A stretch of 7,716 nucleotides of DNA, from contig VYCX01000486.1 in the NCBI GenBank assembly GCA_009843725.1, positions 1 to 7,716 on the forward strand, given 5' to 3'. How positions within the stretch are numbered: the stretch's first letter is position 1; every line of letters starts with the position of its first letter. The notes under the pieces are model-generated. The model had not been told where the DNA came from, did no database searches, and saw nothing but the letters and a program-made list of their open reading frames with translations. A program made the position numbers and the translations under genes. Of this stretch, positions 1-5,675 are shown piece after piece. The stretch is from Boseongicola sp. SB0675_bin_26 (GTDB taxonomy: Bacteria > Pseudomonadota > Alphaproteobacteria > Rhodobacterales > Rhodobacteraceae).

Positions 1-64
1 TGGATTGCCTCCGCGGCCATTTTGGGGTGTTTTCGGAGATTGCGTGAATTCTGACGGAGGACAT

Positions 65-1480
65 ATGCGTGATCCGGTGATCTGGTGGGTCAGGAAGGAC
101 CTGCGTCTTTCCGACAATCCCGCGCTTGCGGCCGCCGTGGAGGCAGGAGGCCCGGTGATTCCGGTCTTCGTCCTGGATGAAGTTTTCGAAGCCTACGGCG
201 CGGCACCTCTCTGGCGTTTCGGATTGGGTGTCGAATCATTTGCGAAGTCGCTGAATGCCGCGGGCTCGCGGCTGATCTGTCGTCGCGGGCCTGCGACGGA
301 AGTGCTGCTGGACGTGGCGGCCAGGACCGGCGCCAGGGCGGTCCGCTGGAACAGGGCCTACGATGCGCCGCAGGCCGCGCGCGACGACGCCGTGATGGTC
401 GCGCTGGAGGAAGCGGGCATTGACGGAGCAAGCGTTGCGGGAAACGTCCTGTTCGAACCGTGGTCGGTCCAGACCAGGGCCGGAACGCACTTCCAGGTCT
501 ACGCGGCGTTTTGGCGGGCCGTCGAAGGCATCGACGTGGCATCCCCGTTGCCCCGTCCAGGGCGGCTGCCCGCGCCTGCCGCCTGGCCGGCGAGCGCAGA
601 TGTCGCGGACTGGGGCCTTGCGCGGCCGATGCGGCGAGGTGTGTCCGTGGTTGACCGGCACGTGACGATTGGCGAGGACGCCGCCTGGGACCGGCTGGAG
701 TCCTTCGCCGAAGAAAGGATGGAGAATTACGGCGAGCGACGGGACTATCTGGCGGAGTCGGCAACATCCCGTCTTTCGGAACACCTTGCATGGGGCGAGA
801 TCAGCCCTGCCACGTGCTGGCACGCAGCGGCGCGGCCGGCCCGGGAAGGCGGACAGGGAGCGGTTCCCTTCCTGAAGGAACTCGCATGGCGCGAGTTTGC
901 GTATCACCTTGCCTGGCACACGCCATGGATTCTGGACCGCAACTGGCGGGAGGGGTGGGACCGGTTTCCCTGGTCCGAGGATGACGGCACGACCGAAGTG
1001 CGCGCGTGGCGGCAGGGGCGAACGGGCGTGCGCATTGTCGATGCCGCGATGCGGGAACTCTACGTCACCGGATACATGCACAACCGTGCCCGCATGATCG
1101 TCGCGAGCTTCCTGACCAAGCACCTGATGACGCATTGGCGGGTCGGGCGGCGCTGGTTTGAGGACTGCCTGACCGACTGGGACCCCGCCTCGAATGCCAT
1201 GGGATGGCAGTGGACGGCGGGAAGCGGGCCGGATGCGGCACCTTACTTCCGGGTGTTCAATCCGGATGCCCAGCAGAGGAGATTCGACGGGGACGGCGCC
1301 TATGTGCGGCGCTGGATCGCGGAAGGCGAGGCAGCCCCGTCGGCGACCGCCCTGTCTTACTTCGATGCCGTTCCGAAGAGCTGGGGGCTGTCGCCGACGG
1401 ATGCCTATCCCGAGCCGGTGGTGGACCTGGCGGAGGGCCGCGCTCGTGCGCTCGCAGCCTACAAGTCCCGGTCGTTCTGA
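65..1480 (+). CDS. phrB: Deoxyribodipyrimidine photo-lyase (class I CPD photolyase)
   Basis: Light-driven repair of UV-induced cyclobutane pyrimidine dimers using reduced FAD, in the cytoplasm. The 471-residue product has the usual length of the cryptochrome/photolyase family. It starts with the antenna-domain signature VIWWVRKDLRLSDNPAL (residues 5-21). The C-terminal FAD domain shows TSRLSEHLAWGEIS (234-247), ELAWREF (272-278), MHNRARMI (338-345) and GWQWTAGSGPDAAPYFRVFNP (380-400). By hand alignment to remembered E. coli PhrB numbering, the electron-transfer tryptophans correspond to W381, W358 and W303, the flavin-N5 asparagine to N377 and the lesion-contacting Trp to W275, so it should be active. 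I chose ATG 65 because GGAGG at 56-60 lies 4 nt upstream and the protein then begins right at the domain. An in-frame TTG at 5 would add 20 unrelated residues. The antenna cofactor (folate or deazaflavin) cannot be told from sequence. It is separated from the next gene by 588 bases and is probably its own transcription unit. Confidence 0.97.
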   Translation: MRDPVIWWVRKDLRLSDNPALAAAVEAGGPVIPVFVLDEVFEAYGAAPLWRFGLGVESFAKSLNAAGSRLICRRGPATEVLLDVAARTGARAVRWNRAYDAPQAARDDAVMVALEEAGIDGASVAGNVLFEPWSVQTRAGTHFQVYAAFWRAVEGIDVASPLPRPGRLPAPAAWPASADVADWGLARPMRRGVSVVDRHVTIGEDAAWDRLESFAEERMENYGERRDYLAESATSRLSEHLAWGEISPATCWHAAARPAREGGQGAVPFLKELAWREFAYHLAWHTPWILDRNWREGWDRFPWSEDDGTTEVRAWRQGRTGVRIVDAAMRELYVTGYMHNRARMIVASFLTKHLMTHWRVGRRWFEDCLTDWDPASNAMGWQWTAGSGPDAAPYFRVFNPDAQQRRFDGDGAYVRRWIAEGEAAPSATALSYFDAVPKSWGLSPTDAYPEPVVDLAEGRARALAAYKSRSF

Positions 1481-1600
1481 ACGACGGACCGGGAACGGAC
1501 GCCTGGGCGCGGACATGCGCGAAACTTGCCCGCCGCGACACCCCTGCTGATGCTCGATGCGCCGGGTTCGCGGGCAAGGTCCTGAGCATGCACCATGCTG

Positions 1601-1767
1601 GAATCGCATGCCGGAGGCGAGACTGATTCGGCCGGGGTCAAATGCCTTTTTGAAGATTCTTGGGAAATCATGGGAATATTTTAGGGACTACATGTTGCGG
1701 CTAAATGCAATAATGTGACTCAAAACAACAATATTTAGATCAAAGATGGCAAAGTCAGGCTTGAATC
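1601..1767. promoter_or_regulatory. Cluster of five GANTC sites (potential CcrM methylation sites)
   Basis: GAATC 1601-1605, GATTC 1625-1629, GATTC 1655-1659, GACTC 1717-1721 and GAATC 1763-1767 lie within 167 bases, and another GATTC sits just inside mraZ at 2079-2083. A given GANTC is expected about once per 256 bases at even composition. In Alphaproteobacteria, CcrM methylates GANTC in a cell-cycle-dependent way and influences promoters of division genes. Whether these sites regulate the dcw cluster is inference. Confidence 0.4.
1661..1687 (+). promoter_or_regulatory. Putative MraZ operator (TGGGA direct repeats)
   Basis: TGGGA occurs at 1661-1665 and again at 1671-1675, exactly 10 bp apart with a 5-nt spacer. 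A related AGGGA follows at 1683-1687, 2 bp out of phase. E. coli MraZ is known to bind TGGGN repeats separated by 5 nt upstream of its own operon, so this is a plausible autoregulatory site. It lies about 105-130 bp upstream of the promoter I favour (1792-1819), farther than expected for simple repression. Either a second, unseen promoter sits nearer or the match is fortuitous. Confidence 0.45.
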
Positions 1768-1791
1768 GCCGCAACTTTTGAAAAAACATGC

Positions 1792-1819
1792 TTGCATTCC
1801 ACGCTTTCCCATGTAGTAT
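1792..1819 (+). promoter_or_regulatory. Promoter of the dcw operon and its leader RNA
   Basis: A sigma70-like -35 TTGCAT (1792-1797) and -10 TAGTAT (1814-1819) are separated by 16 bp, at the downstream edge of the AT-rich island. The start point would fall near 1825-1828, giving a leader of about 240 nt before mraZ. CTTG at 1791-1794 together with CCCATGT at 1808-1814 also resembles a heat-shock-sigma (RpoH) layout, but with shorter spacing than usual, so overlapping use by an alternative sigma factor is possible but unproven. Confidence 0.6.
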
Positions 1820-1825
1820 CCTCAA

Positions 1826-2033
1826 TACCGGAAAGAGCGGGGCGGAAATCGGGACGATACGATCCCGGAAACGAGGCAAGAGGTTTCATACAGGCTCCCC
1901 TCATCCGACACGAAAGATCCGGCGCGCGGGCGAGCAGACATCCCCCCAGGTGGCGCGCGCAGCTGGACCTTCCCGGGAACGGGACGAGGGCGGCGGATCG
2001 GATACTCTGGCAGCAATCCGATCCGCCGTTCTC
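1826..2033 (+). ncRNA. upsM: UpsM-like sRNA / structured 5' leader of mraZ
   Basis: In Rhodobacter sphaeroides the dcw cluster is preceded by an unusually long 5' leader from which the roughly 200-nt sRNA UpsM arises by partial termination upstream of mraZ. Here the same arrangement can be read: a promoter at 1792-1819, about 208 nt of GC-rich, ATG-free sequence, and a very strong hairpin ending at 2033, 35 nt before the mraZ start codon. A small 5' hairpin is visible (CGGGA 1850-1854 / TCCCG 1863-1867, 8-nt loop), as are a 10-bp palindrome at 1970-1979 and two GCGCGC blocks (1922-1927 and 1953-1960) able to pair with each other. The assignment rests on position, size and architecture, not on a sequence comparison. 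Both ends are predictions (start about 1825-1828, 3' end about 2028-2034). Confidence 0.65.
1986..2033 (+). terminator. Strong hairpin, probable leaky terminator/attenuator upstream of mraZ
   Basis: The arms CGGCGGATCGGAT (1991-2003) and ATCCGATCCGCCG (2016-2028) are perfectly complementary over 13 bp, with a 12-nt loop. Five further pairs (1986-1990 with 2029-2033, two of them G-U) extend the stem to 18 bp. The core stem is followed by TTCTCC instead of a run of T, so termination should be incomplete and some transcription would continue into mraZ. It could equally act as the 3' stabilising structure of a processed sRNA. Nothing coding overlaps it. Confidence 0.75.
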
Positions 2034-2051
2034 CGTGCGAGGGACCGGAAC

Positions 2052-2057
2052 AGGAGG
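2052..2057 (+). promoter_or_regulatory. Ribosome binding site of mraZ
   Basis: AGGAGG is a full Shine-Dalgarno match placed 11 nt before the GTG at 2069. The spacing is slightly long, but no better start exists, and it supports the GTG that begins the conserved MraZ N-terminus. It lies just after the leader hairpin and could partly pair with leader bases 1891-1899. Confidence 0.75.
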
Positions 2058-2068
2058 CCTGCGGGACA

Positions 2069-2569
2069 GTGGTTCGGAGATTCAGAGGCGAGGGCGTCCA
2101 GAAGGTGGACACCAAGGGGCGGGTCTCGATCCCTGCCAGCTATCGCGCCGTGCTGCGCGACGGCGATCCGAACTGGTCAGAGGGCAAGATGCCCGAATTC
2201 GTCATCGTGTACGGCGACAGCCGACGGGATTTCCTGGAGTGCTTTACGGTCGACGCGGCGAACGAGGTGGACGAGCGGATCAGCCGGATGCCCCGCGGGT
2301 CTCGCAAGCGTCGTGCCTTGGAGCGTCTCTTCAACGGCCAGTCACTGTCCGCGTCGGTCGACGAGACGGGACGTATCGTGCTTCCTCTCAAGCAGCGCCA
2401 GAAAATTGGCATCGAGGACAAGGCCTACTTCGTGGCGATGGGGGACACGTTCCAGATCTGGAAGCCCGAAACCTACATGGCTTCGGAGGCCCCGATAGAC
2501 GAGCTGCTCGACACGATGCCGGAAGGCGCTGACATCTGGACCCTTCTGGAAGACGGTGAAGGCGGCTAG
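2069..2569 (+). CDS. mraZ: Transcriptional regulator MraZ
   Basis: DNA-binding regulator of the division and cell wall cluster, first gene of the operon. The 166-residue product has the two tandem AbrB/SpoVT-like halves typical of MraZ: VDTKGRVSIPASYR (13-26) in the first and VDETGRIVLPLKQRQKIG (97-114) in the second. The latter is followed by AYFVAMGDTFQIWKPETY (119-136). The start RRFRGEGVQKVD matches the usual alphaproteobacterial N-terminus, which fixes GTG 2069 as the start. Length is in the range of alphaproteobacterial MraZ, somewhat longer than the about 150-residue E. coli protein because of an acidic C-terminal tail. In E. coli MraZ forms ring-shaped oligomers and represses its own operon; TGGGA repeats at 1661-1675 may be its target here. 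The stop is 3 nt before the rsmH start, so the two are cotranscribed and probably translationally coupled. Confidence 0.97.
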   Translation: MVRRFRGEGVQKVDTKGRVSIPASYRAVLRDGDPNWSEGKMPEFVIVYGDSRRDFLECFTVDAANEVDERISRMPRGSRKRRALERLFNGQSLSASVDETGRIVLPLKQRQKIGIEDKAYFVAMGDTFQIWKPETYMASEAPIDELLDTMPEGADIWTLLEDGEGG

Positions 2570-2572
2570 GCG

Positions 2573-3562
2573 ATGTCTGCCGCCGCCCGCGAGGTCGCCG
2601 AGCCGCCGCATGTCCCCGTTCTCATCGACGCCATCCTGACCATGTGCGCGCCCGTGCGCGGCGTCTGGCTCGACGGAACCTTCGGCGCGGGGGGGCATTC
2701 CCGGGGCCTGCTCGATGCCGGCGCGGACCGGGTGATTGCAGTGGATCGCGATCCGAACGTGTTTGAGATGGCTGCGGACTGGGCCGAGGCCTATGGCAGC
2801 CGGCTGGATCTCGTCGAAGGGACGTTTTCCGAGCTGGATCGTCATGCGAAACTGGAACTGGACGGCGTGGTCCTGGATCTGGGCGTGTCTTCCATGCAGC
2901 TCGATCAGGCAGAGCGAGGTTTCTCGTTCCTGGTGGACGGCCCCCTGGACATGCGAATGAGCGGATCTGGCAGGAGCGCGGCCGACATCGTCGGCGATGC
3001 GAGCGAAACGGCGCTCGCAGACATCCTCTTTCACTATGGAGAGGAACGGGCCGCGCGCCCGATAGCACGCGCCATCGTCAGCCGGCGGAAGGACGCGCCG
3101 ATCGAGACGACACGTGCGCTCGCGCAGACCATCGAGGCTGTCCTTCCGCGGCAGAAGCCGGGCGCAAGCCACCCGGCAACACGCACGTTCCAGGCCCTAA
3201 GGATCGCGGTGAATGACGAATTCACGCAATTGGCAGCCGGGCTGGAGGCTGCCGAACGGGCCCTTGGCCCCGGCGGCTGGCTTGCCGTGGTGAGTTTCCA
3301 TTCGCTTGAGGACCGGGTCGTGAAACGATTCTTCCGGGAACGCTCTGGACGAGGGGATCGTGCAAGCCGGCACCAGCCGGAAGGTCCGGTGCGGGAACCG
3401 CGCTTCGTTTCCCGGAACAAGGCGGTCTTTCCGTCCGTGGCGGAGGTGGCACGGAATCCGCGCGCGCGGTCCGCAAGGCTGCGGCTCGGTCGGCGCACGG
3501 CTGCGGCGGCCGGTCCCGCGGACCGGTCGCGGCTGGGACTGCCCAGGGGGATATTGCCGTGA
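2573..3562 (+). CDS. rsmH: 16S rRNA (cytosine(1402)-N(4))-methyltransferase RsmH
   Basis: Adds the N4-methyl group of m4Cm1402 in the decoding centre of 16S rRNA using S-adenosylmethionine; formerly MraW. The 329-residue product is full length. It has HVPVL (13-17), the SAM-binding loop [10 protein letters not shown] (34-43), acidic D58 after the second strand (AVDRD), [10 protein letters not shown] (102-111), RGFSF (115-119), GPLDMRM (123-129), [15 protein letters not shown] (155-169), [15 protein letters not shown] (200-214), SFHSLEDR (241-248) and the C-terminal [11 protein letters not shown] (294-304). The start is the ATG 3 nt after mraZ, preceded by GAAGGCGG near 2557-2564. Its last codons overlap the ftsL start in a GTGA junction. 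Residues after about 305 are Ala/Arg-rich and not obviously conserved. Confidence 0.98.
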   Translation: MSAAAREVAEPPHVPVLIDAILTMCAPVRGVWLDGTFGAGGHSRGLLDAGADRVIAVDRDPNVFEMAADWAEAYGSRLDLVEGTFSELDRHAKLELDGVVLDLGVSSMQLDQAERGFSFLVDGPLDMRMSGSGRSAADIVGDASETALADILFHYGEERAARPIARAIVSRRKDAPIETTRALAQTIEAVLPRQKPGASHPATRTFQALRIAVNDEFTQLAAGLEAAERALGPGGWLAVVSFHSLEDRVVKRFFRERSGRGDRASRHQPEGPVREPRFVSRNKAVFPSVAEVARNPRARSARLRLGRRTAAAAGPADRSRLGLPRGILP

Positions 3563-3885
3563 AGACGCTGTTCTACCTTGTCACCGCGACAGCGGTCATG
3601 GCGCTTGCGGTCTGGGCGTATCGTCAGAACTACGAGACCCAGGCGCGATTGAAGGACGTGGACGGGTTGCACGCGGAAATCGCGAACCTGCGGGGGCGCG
3701 CGTCGATGTTGCGTGCCGAGTGGGCCTACCTGAACAAGCCGGAGCGGCTGGAAGACCTGGCGACCCAGAACTTCGACCGGTTGCAGCTTCTGGAACTTGG
3801 CCCCGGAAACTTCCGGCGAATCGACCAGATTCCGTACCCGGCGGCACCTGCGCTGGCGGTCTCGCTTGAAGGAGACGACGAATGA
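3559..3885 (+). CDS. ftsL: Cell division protein FtsL
   Basis: Small bitopic inner-membrane protein of the divisome. In other bacteria FtsL pairs with FtsB (often called FtsB/DivIC) and helps activate the FtsW-FtsI septal synthase. The 108-residue product has a very short cytoplasmic end, one membrane segment ([17 protein letters not shown], 5-21), then a heptad-like helical stretch (about 23-60) consistent with the periplasmic coiled coil. The [15 protein letters not shown] segment (54-68) is typical of alphaproteobacterial FtsL. Overall FtsL sequence is weakly conserved, so the call leans on architecture and on its place between rsmH and ftsI. The GTG start overlaps the rsmH stop by 4 nt, with AGGGGG at 3545-3550 as ribosome binding site; its own stop overlaps the ftsI start by 4 nt. 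Confidence 0.93.
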   Translation: MKTLFYLVTATAVMALAVWAYRQNYETQARLKDVDGLHAEIANLRGRASMLRAEWAYLNKPERLEDLATQNFDRLQLLELGPGNFRRIDQIPYPAAPALAVSLEGDDE

Positions 3886-5660
3886 CCAGAATTCCGCTTC
3901 GTCCGTTGGCCCGGATCCTTGCGGCGCGCCAGACCGGCGAGAATCCGGACGAGATCGAGCGCGACAACCTCGCGGCGCGCCACGAGGCTGGCCGCGACGG
4001 TCTGCGCGAACGCGCGGAGGGCCGCCTCCTGGCGCTGGGACTGGTGTTCCTGGCCGCGTTCGCGACCGTCGGCGCAAAAATGGCGGTTCTGGCCACATCG
4101 GATCCGGCCGAGCCGAAGGCGGCGGTGAGCGGCACCCAGATCGTTGCCGCGCGCGCGGACATCACCGACCGGAACGGACGCATTCTCGCGACCAACCTGT
4201 CGACCCATTCCGTCTACGCCCAGCCGCAGCACCTCGTAAGTCCGGAAGCTGCCGCGCGAAAGCTGGCGCGGATCTTTCCGGGTCTCGACGAGGAACGCTT
4301 GCGCCGGCAGTTCACGGGGCCGAGAAAGTTCCTCTGGATCAAGCGCCGGATCAGTCCCGAGCAGCAGGATGCGGTCCAGGACATTGGCGAACCCGGCCTC
4401 CTGTTCGGGCCGAGGGAGATGCGGCTGTATCCGAACGGACGGCTTGCCGCGCACGTGCTGGGCGGGGCAAGCTTTGGCCGCGAGGGCGTGAGCGCAGCCG
4501 AACTCGTCGGCGTTGCCGGCGTCGAAAGAGCGCTTGACGACGAATTGCGCGATCCCGGACGCGGCGACGTGCCGCTGATCCTGTCGCTGGACTTGACCGT
4601 TCAGGCCGCGGTCGAGCACGTGCTTGAAGGCGGGATGCGCGTACTGAATGCCAAGGGCGCGACCGCCGTCCTGATGGATGCCCGAAACGGCGAGATCCTG
4701 AGCCTCGTCAGCCTTCCCGACTTCGACCCGAACGACAGGCCGTCGCATGTGGCGGCTGGCAAGCCGTCTGACAATCCGCTCTTCAACCGGGCCGCGCAGG
4801 GAGTCTATGAGCTGGGCTCGACCTTCAAGATCTTTGCGGCGGCCCAAGGCCTCGATGAGCGGCTCGTCGCCCGCGACACCCTGATCGATACCAGGGGCCC
4901 GCTAAGGTGGGGCAGGCATTCGATCAATGACTTTCGAAACTACGGGCCGACCCTGAGCGTCGAGGACGTGGTGGTCAAGTCCTCGAACATCGGAACCGCC
5001 CGGATCGCCACGATGATCGGGGAGGAACGGCAAAGGGAGTTTCTTGAACGTCTCGGCCTGTTCTCGCCGGTGCCGCTCGAACTGGTCGAGGCGCGAACCG
5101 CACGGCCGCTCGTGCCCAGGAACTGGTCGGGAATCCATACGATCACGGTATCTTACGGCCATGGGATTTCGGTCTCGCCGCTGCATCTTGCTGCGGCATA
5201 TGCATCGATTCTGAACGGAGGCATGAAAGTGGTGCCGACACTCGTCAAGGGTGCGGAGGCCACAGGCGAGCGGGTCGTGAGCGCTGAGACGTCGAGGCAC
5301 ATGCGGGAAATCCTTCGACAGGTCGTGACACGAGGCACGGCGCGGCAGGCGGAGGTCGCCGGATATCGCGTCGCGGGCAAGACCGGGACTGCGGACAAGC
5401 CGAAGCCCGGGGGCGGCTATCACGACGACAAGGTCATTGCCACGTTCGCGGGCGTCTTTCCGGCCGATGATCCGAGGTACGTGCTGGTTGTCGTTCTCGA
5501 TGAGCCGGTCGAAACCAGCGGTCCGGAGCCTCGGCGAACGGCAGGCTGGACGGCAGTTCCCGTGGCCGCGGAGATCATTCGCCGTGCCGCGCCCATTCTG
5601 GGACTTGCGCCAGACATTGAAAGCCCCGGCGGGCAGGGTGTAAGGTTGGCGCAGTTCTGA
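3882..5660 (+). CDS. ftsI: Peptidoglycan D,D-transpeptidase FtsI (penicillin-binding protein 3)
   Basis: Class B penicillin-binding protein that cross-links septal peptidoglycan together with the FtsW glycosyltransferase; beta-lactam target. The 592 residues comprise a cytoplasmic tail (1-48), one membrane anchor (about 49-70, LLALGLVFLAAFATVG), a pedestal domain beginning with the class B signature RADITDRNGRILATNL (91-106), and the transpeptidase domain. All three active-site motifs are intact: S313-T-F-K316 with the catalytic serine, S367-S-N369 and K500-T-G-T503. YGHGISVSPLHLAAAYASILNGG (425-447) is also typical. The ATG start overlaps the ftsL stop (ATGA) and has AAGGAG at 3869-3874, 7 nt upstream. 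The tail upstream of the anchor is rich in charged residues. Nothing suggests truncation or resistance-type alteration. Confidence 0.98.
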   Translation: MTRIPLRPLARILAARQTGENPDEIERDNLAARHEAGRDGLRERAEGRLLALGLVFLAAFATVGAKMAVLATSDPAEPKAAVSGTQIVAARADITDRNGRILATNLSTHSVYAQPQHLVSPEAAARKLARIFPGLDEERLRRQFTGPRKFLWIKRRISPEQQDAVQDIGEPGLLFGPREMRLYPNGRLAAHVLGGASFGREGVSAAELVGVAGVERALDDELRDPGRGDVPLILSLDLTVQAAVEHVLEGGMRVLNAKGATAVLMDARNGEILSLVSLPDFDPNDRPSHVAAGKPSDNPLFNRAAQGVYELGSTFKIFAAAQGLDERLVARDTLIDTRGPLRWGRHSINDFRNYGPTLSVEDVVVKSSNIGTARIATMIGEERQREFLERLGLFSPVPLELVEARTARPLVPRNWSGIHTITVSYGHGISVSPLHLAAAYASILNGGMKVVPTLVKGAEATGERVVSAETSRHMREILRQVVTRGTARQAEVAGYRVAGKTGTADKPKPGGGYHDDKVIATFAGVFPADDPRYVLVVVLDEPVETSGPEPRRTAGWTAVPVAAEIIRRAAPILGLAPDIESPGGQGVRLAQF

Positions 5661-5661
5661 T

Positions 5662-5667
5662 CAGGGG
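5662..5667 (+). promoter_or_regulatory. Ribosome binding site deciding the murE start
   Basis: CAGGGG lies 8 nt before ATG 5676 but only 2 nt before the in-frame GTG 5670. The spacing favours the ATG. The difference is just two residues. Confidence 0.5.
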
Positions 5668-5675
5668 CCGTGTCG

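Larger units (their letters stand above)
1481..1791. other. Intergenic region behind phrB with an AT-rich island
   Basis: No convincing gene is visible here; reading frames crossing it lack family resemblance or run into mraZ in the wrong frame. The left part is GC-rich and contains a perfect 9-bp inverted repeat (1525-1533 with 1570-1578, 36-nt loop), a small 6-bp hairpin (AGCATG 1585-1590 / CATGCT 1594-1599) and a 6-bp stem with one G-U pair (1610-1615 / 1627-1632) followed 15 nt later by T5 at 1647-1651. Any of these could contribute to ending phrB transcripts, but none is a textbook intrinsic terminator. From about 1636 the composition turns sharply AT-rich and stays so to about 1825, which is typical of a promoter region in a GC-rich genome. 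Confidence 0.7.

Noticed and set aside
5..64. Upstream TTG start for phrB adding 20 residues
   Set aside because: The extension has no photolyase similarity, and a good GGAGG sits just before ATG 65, where the conserved domain begins.
236..1609. 457-codon open frame on the - strand opposite phrB
   Set aside because: The opposite strand encodes a clearly recognisable photolyase with all key residues; this frame has no recognisable domain and an unlikely Arg/Pro-rich composition.
1610..1651. Intrinsic terminator for phrB (6-bp stem 1610-1632 and T5 at 1647-1651)
   Set aside because: The T-run is 15 nt from the stem and the stem is short with a wobble, so it does not meet the usual form.
1695..1716. 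Second promoter TTGCGG (1695-1700) with TAATGT (1711-1716) next to the TGGGA repeats
   Set aside because: The spacer is only 10 bp, too short for a sigma70 promoter, and no alternative hexamer at proper distance was convincing.
1640..1800. CtrA sites, DnaA boxes or an origin in the AT-rich island
   Set aside because: I found no TTAA-N7-TTAA pair and no TTATCCACA-like boxes; AT-richness alone is explained by promoter function.
1792..2532. Long open frame on the + strand running from the leader through mraZ
   Set aside because: It is out of frame with mraZ, has an Arg/Gly-rich composition with no family resemblance, and its start lies inside the predicted -35 box. It is a GC-driven shadow frame.
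3726..4847. 373-codon open frame on the - strand opposite ftsL/ftsI
   Set aside because: It overlaps the unmistakable FtsL and FtsI coding sequence and shows no family motifs, so it is a shadow of GC-rich codons.
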